From an uncultured Streptococcus sp. (lineage in GTDB: Bacteria; Bacillota; Bacilli; Lactobacillales; Streptococcaceae), in the NCBI GenBank assembly GCA_934229725.1, contig CAKQDX010000005.1:46293-110292 (forward strand): 64,000 nucleotides of DNA. Reading direction: 5' to 3'. The notes under the pieces are model-generated. The model was not told the origin of the DNA. It did not search any database and saw nothing but the letters and a program-made list of their open reading frames with translations. Below are positions 17,610 to 27,441 of the stretch, piece after piece. Positions within the stretch are counted from its first letter, which is position 1, and every line of letters starts with the position of its first letter. Both the position numbers and the translations under genes were made by a program.

Positions 17610-18341
17610 GTGATTGACGTTCATTCACATATTGTTTTTGATGTTGATGATGGTCCTAAGACTTTGGAGGAAAGTCTAGAACTTATTGGTGAAAGTTACG
17701 CCCAAGGAGTGCGTACTATTGTTTCAACGTCTCATCGTCGTAAGGGAATGTTTGAAACCCCAGAGGACAAAATCTTTGCCAACTTTTCAAAAGTAAAAGA
17801 AGAAGCAGAGGCTCTTTACCCTGATTTAACAATTTACTATGGTGGTGAACTCTATTACACTTCAGACATTGTTGAGAAGCTTGAAAAGCACCTTATTCCT
17901 CATATGCATAATACGCAATTTGCTTTAATTGAGTTTAGTGCTAGGACTTCTTGGAAGGAAATTCATGGTGGACTAAGTAATGTCTTGCGAGCAGGGGTAA
18001 CTCCGATTGTGGCTCACATTGAACGTTATGATGCTCTTGAGGAACATGCTGACCGTGTTCGTGAAATCATCAACATGGGTTGCTATACTCAAGTCAATAG
18101 TTCTCACGTCTTAAAGCCAAAGCTTTTTGGTGATAAGGAAAAAGTGAGAAAAAAACGTGTCCGTTATTTCTTGGAAAAGAATCTAGTTCACATGGTTGCA
18201 AGTGACATGCATAATTTGGGACCAAGACCTCCATTTATGAAGGAAGCCTACGCTATTATTGAGAAAACTTATGGTACTAGACGTGCCCGTAATCTTTTTA
18301 TCAAAAACCCACAAACACTACTTGAAAATCAATACATATAG
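17610..18341 (+). CDS. cpsB: Tyrosine-protein phosphatase, PHP type (Wzh/CpsB)
   Basis: 243-residue manganese-dependent phosphatase that dephosphorylates the tyrosine tail of CpsD. PHP metal motifs: DVHSHIVFDVDDG at the N-terminus, TSHRRKGMFE, YGGELYY, VAHIERYDAL and ASDMHNLG. GTG start immediately after the cpsA stop, with GGAGG upstream inside cpsA. Confidence 0.95.
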   Translation: MIDVHSHIVFDVDDGPKTLEESLELIGESYAQGVRTIVSTSHRRKGMFETPEDKIFANFSKVKEEAEALYPDLTIYYGGELYYTSDIVEKLEKHLIPHMHNTQFALIEFSARTSWKEIHGGLSNVLRAGVTPIVAHIERYDALEEHADRVREIINMGCYTQVNSSHVLKPKLFGDKEKVRKKRVRYFLEKNLVHMVASDMHNLGPRPPFMKEAYAIIEKTYGTRRARNLFIKNPQTLLENQYI

Positions 18342-18349
18342 GAGAAACT

Positions 18350-19042
18350 ATGACTCAGGAAAACACGAAACGTGTTGAAATCGATGTACTTGCACTCTTG
18401 CAAAAGCTCTGGACTAAGAAAGTCTTCATTCTATTTACAGCTTTTTATGTTGCTGTTTTTGCCTTCTTAGGAACTTACTTCTTTATTCAACCAACTTATA
18501 CCTCATCAACACGTATCTATGTGGTAAATCAAGCTGATGATGGTAAAAATCTTTCTGCACAAGACTTGCAGGCTGGTACGTTTTTGACAAAAGACTATAA
18601 AGAAATTATTACGTCTAACGATGTCTTATCTGAAGTAATTAAAGACGAAAAATTGAATATGACTGAAGCAGATCTTGCTAAAATGATTTCAGTTAACATT
18701 CCTACTGATACGCGTCTTATTTCAATTTCTGTTAATGCAAAAACTGGGCAAGATGCTCAATCGCTAGCCAATAAGGTTCGTGACGTTGCTGCAGAAAAAA
18801 TCAAAAAAGTGACAAAAGTAGAAGATGTCACAACGCTTGAAGATGCGAAATTGCCAGATTCACCTTCTTCTCCAAATATTAAACGAAATGTTGCTCTTGG
18901 AGCAGTGCTCGGAGGTTTCCTTGCAATTGTTGGTGTATTGGTTCGTGAAATCTTGGATGATCGTATTCGTCGTCCGGAAGATATTGAAGATGCCTTAGGA
19001 CTGACACTTCTTGGAATTGTCCCTGATGTAGATAAGATTTAA
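18350..19042 (+). CDS. cpsC: Chain-length regulator/kinase activator (Wzd/CpsC)
   Basis: 230 residues with two membrane segments (about 26-47 and 174-197) enclosing an extracellular Wzz domain, and a C-terminal cytoplasmic stretch that in this family activates CpsD. The Wzz-like proline-rich signature KLPDSPSSPN precedes TM2. Partner of the adjacent CpsD; together they control polymer length and export. Confidence 0.95.
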   Translation: MTQENTKRVEIDVLALLQKLWTKKVFILFTAFYVAVFAFLGTYFFIQPTYTSSTRIYVVNQADDGKNLSAQDLQAGTFLTKDYKEIITSNDVLSEVIKDEKLNMTEADLAKMISVNIPTDTRLISISVNAKTGQDAQSLANKVRDVAAEKIKKVTKVEDVTTLEDAKLPDSPSSPNIKRNVALGAVLGGFLAIVGVLVREILDDRIRRPEDIEDALGLTLLGIVPDVDKI

Positions 19043-19051
19043 GGAGAAGAA

Positions 19052-19792
19052 ATGCCTCTATTAAAGTTAGTAAATTCTAAAGTAAACTTTGCCAAACAAA
19101 CCGAAGAATATTACAATGCCATTCGTACAAATATTCAGTTTTCTGGCGCTCAGATGAAGGTTATTGCTGTTAGCTCAGTCGAAGCTGGTGAAGGTAAATC
19201 AACAACATCTGTTAATATTGCCATTTCGTTTGCTAGTGTTGGCCTTAGAACACTGCTCATTGATGCAGATACCCGTAATTCAGTTTTATCTGGAACATTT
19301 AAATCAAATGAGCCATATAAAGGTCTTTCAAATTTCCTTTCTGGGAATGCCACTTTGGAGGAAACCGTTTGTCGAACAGACATTTCTGGCTTAGATGTAA
19401 TTTCGTCTGGTCCTATTCCACCAAATCCAACAAGTCTTTTACAAAATGAAAATTTCACACACCTAATGGACGTTGCTCGTAGCCAGTATGATTATGTGAT
19501 TATCGATACTCCACCGATTGGGTTAGTTATTGATGCTGTCATTATTGCTCACCAAGCCGATGCTAGTCTTTTGGTGACAGCTGCAGGTAAAATTAAACGT
19601 CGTTTCGTAACAAAGGCAGTAGAACAATTAACACAAAGTGGTTCTCAGTTCTTGGGTGTTGTTCTAAATAAAGTAGATATGACTGTAGATAAATATGGTA
19701 CATATGGTTCTTACGGTTCATATGGTGACTACGGCAAGAAATCAGAGCAAAAAAGTAGTCATTCAAGATCACAACGCCGTAGAAAAGGATAG
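19052..19792 (+). CDS. cpsD: Tyrosine-protein kinase (Wze/CpsD)
   Basis: 246-residue BY-kinase. Walker A SSVEAGEGKSTTSVN (about 41-55), Walker A' LLIDADTRNS, Walker B VIIDTPPIGL. The C-terminus carries the autophosphorylated tyrosine cluster YGTYGSYGSYGDYGKK. Needs the membrane activator CpsC encoded just upstream and is reversed by CpsB. Confidence 0.96.
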   Translation: MPLLKLVNSKVNFAKQTEEYYNAIRTNIQFSGAQMKVIAVSSVEAGEGKSTTSVNIAISFASVGLRTLLIDADTRNSVLSGTFKSNEPYKGLSNFLSGNATLEETVCRTDISGLDVISSGPIPPNPTSLLQNENFTHLMDVARSQYDYVIIDTPPIGLVIDAVIIAHQADASLLVTAAGKIKRRFVTKAVEQLTQSGSQFLGVVLNKVDMTVDKYGTYGSYGSYGDYGKKSEQKSSHSRSQRRRKG

Positions 19793-19848
19793 CATTAATG
19801 GGGATAATGTGGCTCCTTAAACATTAGCATATAAAAAAGGGGTTCAGA

Positions 19849-21216
19849 GTGAAAGAAAAACAAGAAATTCGTCGCATTGAGATTGGTATTATACAACTTG
19901 TTGTGGTCCTTTTTGTAGCCTGGGTCACAAGTAAATTGCCTTATACTGAGATTACCAAAGGAAGTGTGGTTCTCTTAGGTATTGTCCATGTGGTAACTTA
20001 TTATATTAGTAATTACTTTGAAAATTTAAAATATCGTGGTTACTTGGATGAATTTATTGCAACTCTCAAATATTGTCTCATATTTGCTGCAATCGCAACA
20101 TTTCTATCCTTCTTTGCAGATGGTAATTTTTCAATTTCACGTCGTGGGCTTCTTTATTTTATCCTCATCGCTGGTTCTCTCTTATACCTAACAAATACTG
20201 TTCTCAAATATTTCCGATCATCCATCTACACACGTCGTAAGAGTAATAAAAATATTCTCTTAATTTCTGATCAGACTCGTCTTGAAAATGTTCTGACACG
20301 GATGAAAGATAATATGGATGGTAAGATTACAGCAGTTTGTGTTCTGGATAATCCTTATTTTACTAATCCGTTTATCAAGAGTGTTAAGCCAGACAACTTG
20401 GTTGAATACGCAACCCACTCAGTAGTTGACCAGGTCCTAATTAATCTTCCTAGTGAACAATATAAAATTTGGGACTACGCTTCACCTTTTGAACTTATGG
20501 GGATTCCAGTTTCTATTAATCTCAATTCGCTGGAATTTATGAGTCAGGGTGAAAAACGGATTCAGCAACTAGGACCTTTTAATGTTGTTACCTTTTCAAC
20601 ACAATTTTATAGTTACGGTGATATATTGGCAAAACGCTGCTTAGATATCTGTGGAGCTTTGGTTGGTTTGGTCCTCTGTGGTATTGTCGGAATCTTTCTT
20701 TATCCGATTATCCGTAAGGATGGTGGTCCAGCTATATTCGCCCAAGATCGTGTGGGTGAGAATGGACGTATCTTCAAGTTCTATAAATTCCGTTCAATGC
20801 GGGTTGATGCTGAAGAAATCAAGAAGAATCTTATGGCACAAAATCAGATGTCTGGTGGTATGTTTAAAATGGATAATGATCCTCGCATTACTAAAGTCGG
20901 TCATTTTATCCGTAAAACGAGCCTTGATGAACTTCCTCAATTTTGGAATGTCCTCAAGGGGGATATGAGTCTGGTTGGGACACGTCCGCCGACCTTAGAC
21001 GAATACGAATCCTACACTCCAGAACAAAAACGTCGACTAAGCTTTAGACCAGGAATCACTGGCCTTTGGCAAGTAAGTGGTCGAAGTGAAATTACAGATT
21101 TTGATGAAGTCGTCAAACTTGATGTAGCTTATATGGATGGATGGACTATCTGGCGCGATATCAGAATCTTATTGAAAACAATTAAAGTAGTAGTAATGAA
21201 GGATGGAGCAAAGTGA
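19849..21216 (+). CDS. Initiating sugar-1-phosphate transferase (CpsE/WchA-like)
   Basis: 455-residue polyprenyl-phosphate hexose-1-phosphate transferase. Four or five N-terminal membrane helices, a CoA-binding-like central domain, a fifth helix (GALVGLVLCGIVGIFLYP), then the bacterial sugar transferase domain with KFYKFRSMR, KTSLDELPQFWNVL, GDMSLVGTRPP, RPGITGLWQVSGR. It loads the first sugar, glucose or galactose, onto undecaprenyl phosphate; which one cannot be read reliably. GTG start after AAAGGGG. Confidence 0.92.
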   Translation: MKEKQEIRRIEIGIIQLVVVLFVAWVTSKLPYTEITKGSVVLLGIVHVVTYYISNYFENLKYRGYLDEFIATLKYCLIFAAIATFLSFFADGNFSISRRGLLYFILIAGSLLYLTNTVLKYFRSSIYTRRKSNKNILLISDQTRLENVLTRMKDNMDGKITAVCVLDNPYFTNPFIKSVKPDNLVEYATHSVVDQVLINLPSEQYKIWDYASPFELMGIPVSINLNSLEFMSQGEKRIQQLGPFNVVTFSTQFYSYGDILAKRCLDICGALVGLVLCGIVGIFLYPIIRKDGGPAIFAQDRVGENGRIFKFYKFRSMRVDAEEIKKNLMAQNQMSGGMFKMDNDPRITKVGHFIRKTSLDELPQFWNVLKGDMSLVGTRPPTLDEYESYTPEQKRRLSFRPGITGLWQVSGRSEITDFDEVVKLDVAYMDGWTIWRDIRILLKTIKVVVMKDGAK

Positions 21217-21248
21217 TGGCTTTCTCCATTTCTTTTAATGGTGATTAA

Positions 21249-22421
21249 ATGAAAAAAACAGTTTATATCGTTGGTTCTAAGGGAATTCCAGCAAAATATG
21301 GTGGTTTTGAGACTTTTGTTGAGAAACTGACAGAGTTCCAGCAAGATAAAGATATTCAGTATTATGTGGCTTGTATGCGTGAAAATTCTGCTAAATCAGG
21401 AATTACAGCTGACTCTTTCGAACATAATGGCGCAAAGTGTTTCAATATTGATGTACCTAATATTGGTCCTGCTCGTGCCATCGCTTATGACATTGCGGCT
21501 CTAAATAAGGCCATTGAAATTGCTAAAGCCAATAATGATCAAGCACCGATTTTCTATGTTTTGGCTTGCCGTATTGGACCATTTATCTCAGGTATTAAGA
21601 AGAAAATCAAGGCTGTTGGTGGTACCCTAATGGTGAATCCTGATGGTCATGAATGGTTACGTGCAAAATGGAGTCTTCCTGTCCGTAAATATTGGAAGAT
21701 TTCAGAACAACTTATGGTTAAACATGCAGACCTCTTGATTTGTGATAGTAAAAATATCGAGACCTATATTCAAAAAGATTATTCAAAGTATCATCCCCAA
21801 ACAACCTATATTGCTTATGGAACTGATACGACCAAATCTCGACTGACTAAGGTTGATAATAAAGTTCGTACCTGGTATTTTGAAAAAGGAGTCATTGAAA
21901 ACAACTACTACCTTGTTGTAGGTCGTTTTGTCCCTGAAAACAACTATGAGGCTATGATTCGTGGCTTTATGGCGTCACATTCTGAAAAGGATTTTGTGCT
22001 CATTACTAACGTTGAAGAGAACAAGTTCTATGACAAGTTGCGTCAGGAAACTGGCTTTGACAAGGACCCTCGTGTGAAGTTTGTTGGAACGGTATATGAC
22101 CAGGAATTGCTCAAATATATTCGTGAAAATGCCTTTGCCTATTTCCACGGTCACGAAGTCGGAGGGACGAATCCATCACTTCTTGAGGCATTAGAGTCTA
22201 CCAAACTTAATCTTTTGTTGGATGTTGGCTTTAACCGTGAGGTTGGTGAAGATGGTGCTCTTTATTGGAAAAAAGATCAATTGGCTACTGTTATTGATCA
22301 AGCTGAACAATTGGACAATCAAGCTATCGAAGCTCTTAATCAAAAATCTAGTCAACGTATTGCCCAAGCTTTCACATGGGAAAAAATTGTTACAGACTAC
22401 GAAAAAGTATTTAAAGGATAG
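21249..22421 (+). CDS. Rhamnosyltransferase-like glycosyltransferase (WchF/Cps2T type, DUF1972)
   Basis: 390 residues. N-terminal DUF1972 domain with VGSKGIPAKYGGFETFVE, followed by a GT4-type donor domain (VVGRFVPENNYE, EVGGTNPSLLEALE). This family adds beta-1,4-rhamnose to the first lipid-linked glucose in several pneumococcal serotypes. No dTDP-rhamnose genes lie in the window, so the donor would come from elsewhere. The SD is GGTGAT, an alternative anti-SD match, 3 nt before the ATG. Donor specificity is inferred. Confidence 0.8.
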   Translation: MKKTVYIVGSKGIPAKYGGFETFVEKLTEFQQDKDIQYYVACMRENSAKSGITADSFEHNGAKCFNIDVPNIGPARAIAYDIAALNKAIEIAKANNDQAPIFYVLACRIGPFISGIKKKIKAVGGTLMVNPDGHEWLRAKWSLPVRKYWKISEQLMVKHADLLICDSKNIETYIQKDYSKYHPQTTYIAYGTDTTKSRLTKVDNKVRTWYFEKGVIENNYYLVVGRFVPENNYEAMIRGFMASHSEKDFVLITNVEENKFYDKLRQETGFDKDPRVKFVGTVYDQELLKYIRENAFAYFHGHEVGGTNPSLLEALESTKLNLLLDVGFNREVGEDGALYWKKDQLATVIDQAEQLDNQAIEALNQKSSQRIAQAFTWEKIVTDYEKVFKG

Positions 22422-22423
22422 AA

Positions 22424-23572
22424 ATGCAGAAAATTTTATATCTCCATGCGGGTGCTGAAATGTATGGCGCTGACAAGGTTTTGTTGGAGCTTATTAAAGG
22501 CTTGGATAAAGATGCCTTTGAAGCGCATGTTATTTTACCAAATGATGGTGTTTTAGTGGCTGCTTTAGAAAATGTCGGTGCAAAAGTGAAAGTCATTGAC
22601 TACCCAATCTTGCGACGTAAATATTTTAATCCTAAAGGTATCATGGAGTACTTTGGCTCTTATAACCGATATTCTAAACAAATTGCTAAGTATGCCAAAG
22701 AGAACGGGATTACCCTGATTCACAACAATACGACGGCAGTGCTTGAAGGCATTTACCTTAAACGTAAGTTGAAACTTCCTTTGATTTGGCATGTGCACGA
22801 AATTATTGTCAAACCAAAAGCTATTTCTGACTTCATCAATTTTTTGATGGGACGCTATGCTGATACGATAGTAACGGTTTCAAATGCCGTGGCGAATCAT
22901 GTCAAAAAGTCTCGTTATGTGAATGATAATCAAGTACAAGTCATCTATAATGGGGTTGATAATGATGTTTTCCATGTAGTGGATGCTTCAGCCATTAGAG
23001 AGCGGTTTGGAATTGCTCAAGATGCTCTAGTTATTGGGATGGTTGCCCGTGTCAATGCCTGGAAGGGGCAAGGAGACTTCTTGGAAGCTGTGACTCCAAT
23101 TTTACAGGCTAATCCAAAAGCTGTTGCCTTTCTTGCAGGTAGTGCTTTTGAGGGAGAAGAGTGGCGCGTTGATGAGTTAGAAAAGACTATTGCTGACTCG
23201 CCAGTAGCTGGTCAAATCAAGCGTATTGATTATTATAGTAAGACAACAGAGCTCTATAATATGTTTGATATCTTTGTCTTACCAAGTACCAATCCTGATC
23301 CACTGCCAACTGTAGTTTTAGAAGCAATGGCTTGTGGGAAACCCATCGTTGGCTACCGTCATGGTGGCGTTTGTGAAATGGTGCAAGAAGGTGAAAATGG
23401 CCTTCTTGCTACTCCAAATCAGCCTGCAGAACTGTCAAAAGCTATTCAAGAATTAGCGGATAATACCGATAAGAGAGAGAAATTTGGCAAGGCATCTGTC
23501 AAACGCCAAAAAGAACTCTTTTCATTACAAAGTTATATTCGTAATTTCTCGGAGCTATATAAGAAGTACTAA
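22424..23572 (+). CDS. Glycosyltransferase family 4 (GT-B)
   Basis: 382 residues. N-terminal acceptor domain (YLHAGAEMYGADKVLLEL), then a GT4 donor domain with GMVARVNAWKGQGDFLEA, FVLPSTNPDPLPTVVLEAMACGKP (E-x7-E motif) and GYRHGGVCEMV. It adds an internal sugar of the repeat unit; donor and linkage unknown. Starts two bases after the previous stop. Confidence 0.88.
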   Translation: MQKILYLHAGAEMYGADKVLLELIKGLDKDAFEAHVILPNDGVLVAALENVGAKVKVIDYPILRRKYFNPKGIMEYFGSYNRYSKQIAKYAKENGITLIHNNTTAVLEGIYLKRKLKLPLIWHVHEIIVKPKAISDFINFLMGRYADTIVTVSNAVANHVKKSRYVNDNQVQVIYNGVDNDVFHVVDASAIRERFGIAQDALVIGMVARVNAWKGQGDFLEAVTPILQANPKAVAFLAGSAFEGEEWRVDELEKTIADSPVAGQIKRIDYYSKTTELYNMFDIFVLPSTNPDPLPTVVLEAMACGKPIVGYRHGGVCEMVQEGENGLLATPNQPAELSKAIQELADNTDKREKFGKASVKRQKELFSLQSYIRNFSELYKKY

Positions 23573-23573
23573 T

Positions 23574-24215
23574 ATGAACAGTGAAACACTAAAGAATAAA
23601 CTAAAACCAATCGTTTATCCAATTATTAATTTTATCCCAAGACGACGACTCAAGAATAAGAATTTCACAATTATTTGTGATAATTGTTGGGCTGGGAAGG
23701 TTTATCAGGAGTTGGGACTACCTTATCAAACACCCTTTGTTGGAATGTTTGTCTATTCACCTGATTACATCAAAATGCTCAAGAATCTAAAACATTATTT
23801 GAGTGGAGATATTCCCCTGAAATTCGTTAAGGAATCGAAACATATCAAGGATTTCGATAATGCCTATCCTCTCGCACTTCTTGATGATATTGAACTTCAT
23901 TTTTTGCATTACGCAGATGAAGAGGAAGCGACTCAAAAATGGCAACGTCGTTTGGCACGCGTTCATTGGGATAATATGTATTTCAAATTCAACGATAACG
24001 ATGCTTGTACTTACGAGCTTATGAAAGAGTTTGAAGAACTTCCTTACAAGAGCAAAGTCATCTTCTCTTCTAAGAATTATAGTGATCTACCTTCCTTGGT
24101 TCATTTCAAATCAGCTGAGAAGCAAGGCCATGTTGGGATCGATTTAAAAACTTACCACCGCTATTTTAATGCTGTTACTTGGTTGAATAAGGGTGGAGAG
24201 GATTTAACTAAATGA
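23574..24215 (+). CDS. DUF1919 family polysaccharide biosynthesis protein
   Basis: 213-residue DUF1919 protein. Features: RRRLKNKNFTIICDNCWAGKVYQELGLPYQTPFVGMF near the N-terminus and YPLALLDDIELHFLHYADEEEATQKW in the middle. Found in many capsule loci and thought to be a glycosyl- or acyl-transferase; mechanism unproven. ATG 23574 follows the preceding stop by one base; the open frame extends back to 23484 inside the neighbour. Overlaps the next gene by ATGA. Confidence 0.75.
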   Translation: MNSETLKNKLKPIVYPIINFIPRRRLKNKNFTIICDNCWAGKVYQELGLPYQTPFVGMFVYSPDYIKMLKNLKHYLSGDIPLKFVKESKHIKDFDNAYPLALLDDIELHFLHYADEEEATQKWQRRLARVHWDNMYFKFNDNDACTYELMKEFEELPYKSKVIFSSKNYSDLPSLVHFKSAEKQGHVGIDLKTYHRYFNAVTWLNKGGEDLTK

Positions 24216-25177
24216 AAAAGATAAGACTCATTATTCCGTACTTTGGAAAACTTCCAAAGTTTTTCCCTTATTTTTTGTTGACCGCCAAACGTAATCAAAA
24301 GATTGATTTCTTAATTTATACTGATCAAAATATTGACCAATTTGAAATTTTGAACGCTGAGAATATTGAATTTAAGACTCTTTCGTTTGATGATTTAAGA
24401 AAAAAAGTTCAGTCTAAATTTGATTTTGAAATTTCTCTCAAAACACCTTATAAATTATGTGACTATAAAGTTGCTTATGGATTTATCTTTGAAGAGGAGT
24501 TGAAGGGATATGACTACTGGGGATTTTGTGATACAGATATCTTACTTGGTGATATTTATCAATTTCTGGAAGAACATAGCTTTTTTGAGAATGACTATTC
24601 TCGATATGGCCTTTTAGGTCATCTCCAAATATTTAAAAATTCACAGGAAGTTAATCATATATTTATGTCTGGCCAAGGTTTAAACTATCGACTGGATTTT
24701 CACAATATCTTTACAAGTGAGCAAAATTTTATTTTTGATGAGGCAGATGGTATCCAAAAGATTTTTGAAAAAAATAATTTCAAACAACTGCAAGATAAGT
24801 TTTTTGATGATATTGATATTAGTCATTTCTCATTTAGAGAATATGGTGAAAATGAACCTAAACGCTATTATTTTTGGTCAGAGGAAAATGGTTTGGAATC
24901 AATAAATTTAATCGATGGTAATATAAAGGTTAATCGTCCTCTATATGCACATTTCCAAAAGAGAGTGATTAAGTGTCCTGAGTTTAGATTAGTAGATTCA
25001 TTTTATGTTATACCAAATCAATTAGTTATTGGAGAGAAAATTTCTAAGGAAGAGCTTTTAGAAGTAACAAGAAATAAATTCTATTGGGCATATGTTAAAT
25101 CGACAATATTAAAGAAATTTAAAAAAGAAAAATGGACACTAGAGTTTATTCGTCATAAATTAAGGATGAAGAGTTAA
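24212..25177 (+). CDS. DUF6625-type putative glycosyltransferase
   Basis: 321 residues. N-terminus KKIRLIIPYFGKLPKFFPYF with FLIYTD shortly after, then YDYWGFCDTDILLGDI, which contains a DxD motif expected for a metal-dependent GT-A transferase. Probably transfers one sugar of the repeat; unproven. Coding DNA is visibly more AT-rich than the regulatory genes upstream, beginning a block (to about 27441) that looks separately acquired. Overlaps its neighbours by 1-4 nt at both ends. Confidence 0.65.
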   Translation: MKKIRLIIPYFGKLPKFFPYFLLTAKRNQKIDFLIYTDQNIDQFEILNAENIEFKTLSFDDLRKKVQSKFDFEISLKTPYKLCDYKVAYGFIFEEELKGYDYWGFCDTDILLGDIYQFLEEHSFFENDYSRYGLLGHLQIFKNSQEVNHIFMSGQGLNYRLDFHNIFTSEQNFIFDEADGIQKIFEKNNFKQLQDKFFDDIDISHFSFREYGENEPKRYYFWSEENGLESINLIDGNIKVNRPLYAHFQKRVIKCPEFRLVDSFYVIPNQLVIGEKISKEELLEVTRNKFYWAYVKSTILKKFKKEKWTLEFIRHKLRMKS

Positions 25178-26247
25178 TGGATAATATAGATTTGAGCATA
25201 ATTGTTCCTGTATTTAATGTTGAAGGTTATTTAAAAAGAGCCCTAGATTCCATACTTATGCAATCGTCACCAATTAAGTATGAGATTCTATTAATTGATG
25301 ATGATTCAACCGACCAGAGTGGTGCGATTTGTGATGAGTATCAAGATAATTATTCAAATATTTTTGTTAGACATATTGAGAATAACGGAGTCTCGGAAGC
25401 TAGAAATTTAGGGATTTCTCTCTCGAGGGGGGAATATTTGTACTTTATGGACTCAGATGATTTCTTATCAGATGATTTCTTTGAGAAGATATGTCCTAAT
25501 CTTAATGGAGAATGGGATGTTCTTTGTTTTGGTTACAATGAAATTAAAGAAACCAATAACACTATTTTGTCTTGCCGTTCTCATTCTTATCAACACCTAG
25601 GACTTCTTAAAAGGGAAGAGTTTAGGAATGACTTCATAGAGCTTTTTAAAACTGATATGATGTATAATGTTTGGTCGAGAATTTATAACAAAGAATTTAT
25701 TCTAAAAAATAATATTAAGTTTCCTAGTAAACCAATAGGGGAAGATACTTTATTTAATTTCCAAGTTTATCAACAATTAGATAACATTCTTTTTATTGAT
25801 TCGACTCTCTATAATTATATTGCAGGTAGAAGTGGTTCTGCACTGACGAGTTATCATCCTAGAAGAATTGAATTTCAATTAGATGAACTTCAAGAATTAC
25901 ATAAATTGCTTGAACAGTTCCAATTAGAAGATGCTACATTAATGCAGGATATTAAGAGCAAAATTATCATAAGTTCAGTTTTCCAGATTTCTAATTTAAA
26001 GTTGAAAAGACAAGAAAAAATAGAATTACTACAGTCCATTATTTCAAATAAAGCTTTTGACAATATTTTTTCAGGGAATGGAGATCAAATCATTGGTCCT
26101 TATAATATGTTATTGAGACAGCGAAATATTTCTTCTTTTCTTAGAAGATTGAGTATTGATCTTCTTACCCAAAAAAAGTTTCGGACAGTCATCTTTATTG
26201 AAAAAATGAAAATGAATCCAATTTTACGTAAAATTGCTTTTAAATAA
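25177..26247 (+). CDS. Glycosyltransferase family 2
   Basis: 356 residues. Classic GT2 GT-A fold: SIIVPVFNVEGYLKRALDS, LLIDDDSTDQSG, ENNGVSEARNLGIS, YFMDSDDFLS (DxD) and a later GEDTLFNF. The C-terminal third lacks recognisable motifs. Adds a sugar to the lipid-linked repeat; specificity unknown. Start overlaps the preceding stop (TAATG). Confidence 0.88.
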   Translation: MDNIDLSIIVPVFNVEGYLKRALDSILMQSSPIKYEILLIDDDSTDQSGAICDEYQDNYSNIFVRHIENNGVSEARNLGISLSRGEYLYFMDSDDFLSDDFFEKICPNLNGEWDVLCFGYNEIKETNNTILSCRSHSYQHLGLLKREEFRNDFIELFKTDMMYNVWSRIYNKEFILKNNIKFPSKPIGEDTLFNFQVYQQLDNILFIDSTLYNYIAGRSGSALTSYHPRRIEFQLDELQELHKLLEQFQLEDATLMQDIKSKIIISSVFQISNLKLKRQEKIELLQSIISNKAFDNIFSGNGDQIIGPYNMLLRQRNISSFLRRLSIDLLTQKKFRTVIFIEKMKMNPILRKIAFK

Positions 26248-26280
26248 ATTAGCTATTCTTATAAACAGTAAAAGGGTATT

Positions 26281-27441
26281 ATGTTAAAAATTAAGTTTGA
26301 GAACCTTTTGGTTATTTTGGTCTTATCGGTAATTGTAGGGTACGATGTTATTATGACTTCGGTTCTAAATAAAACTCTCCCTCAATTACCAACTATTCTC
26401 TTGATTGGTGTTGCATTGGTGTTGTCACTAAGATTTTTATTTATTAAAAATTTTAGTATATCATTCATTGTTTCAGGAATTCTTTTAATCGTAACAAGTT
26501 TATGTGTCTTTTTACAAACTGGTGCTACCAATTTTCTTCTTTACTCATTATTGATTTTACTACTTTATGATGTTGATGTAGATGTTATTTTAAAAACTTA
26601 CGTGTTTATTGCTGGTTCAATTGTCATAGGTATATTCTTACTTTCAATAATTGGTCTTCTACCAAATTTACAATTTGCCCAAGTTAGATCTTCTGGTTTA
26701 GTTATAAGAAATTCATTTGGCTTCATTTATCCTACAGATTTTGCCTCACACTGTTTTTATTTGTTTATTGCTTGGGGATATTTACTTAGAGAAAAGTATA
26801 TTTGGCTTAGGGTGGCAGTTGGAGTAGCTTTATCAGCCTTTATTATCAAATTTTGTGATGCTAGATTGAATTCTATGTCTATTTTGATAGCTGTAATTAT
26901 TTTTTTAGTAATGTACTATACTAAAGAAAAGAAATTTAAAGTTTATTACATACTACCCTATTCTGCGGCAATTTTTTCATCATTGATGTTTTATTTGTCT
27001 TCTCATTTTTCTTTTTCTTCCCCATTTTTTGTTAAGTTGAACGATTTCTTCAGTATGAGACTTTTTTTGGGTAAAAATGCCCTTGATACATACAAGTTAC
27101 ACCTTTTTGGAACTAATAATGTAAAATTTATTGGTTATGGTGGTACTACAGAGTCAGTACTCAGTTATAATTATGTTGATTCCTCTTATATTCAAATGTT
27201 ATTCTACTATGGAATTGTTCCTGTAGTCTTACTTGTATTAGTTTATGTTTTATCATCCAGGAGATTTTACAAAGAAGGTAAAATGTTATTTCTATCATTA
27301 CTTTCTTTAATAACTATTAATTGTATGATAGAAGCATTTTGGATTAGACCAGGATACAACATCTTCATGTTTACATTATTTGCAAGTTTAATTTCGATAA
27401 AAGAAATAAATGATGAGGAAAATAAAATAGAGATACTATAA
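26281..27441 (+). CDS. wzy: Wzy polysaccharide polymerase
   Basis: 386-residue integral membrane protein with roughly ten to eleven hydrophobic segments and a larger extracellular loop (about 235-290: LNDFFSMRLFLGKNALD, YGGTTESVLSYNYVDSSY), the topology of Wzy O-antigen-type polymerases. Sequence is poorly conserved, so the call rests on topology and on position next to Wzx. Very AT-rich. Joins repeat units on the outer face of the membrane. Confidence 0.8.
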   Translation: MLKIKFENLLVILVLSVIVGYDVIMTSVLNKTLPQLPTILLIGVALVLSLRFLFIKNFSISFIVSGILLIVTSLCVFLQTGATNFLLYSLLILLLYDVDVDVILKTYVFIAGSIVIGIFLLSIIGLLPNLQFAQVRSSGLVIRNSFGFIYPTDFASHCFYLFIAWGYLLREKYIWLRVAVGVALSAFIIKFCDARLNSMSILIAVIIFLVMYYTKEKKFKVYYILPYSAAIFSSLMFYLSSHFSFSSPFFVKLNDFFSMRLFLGKNALDTYKLHLFGTNNVKFIGYGGTTESVLSYNYVDSSYIQMLFYYGIVPVVLLVLVYVLSSRRFYKEGKMLFLSLLSLITINCMIEAFWIRPGYNIFMFTLFASLISIKEINDEENKIEIL

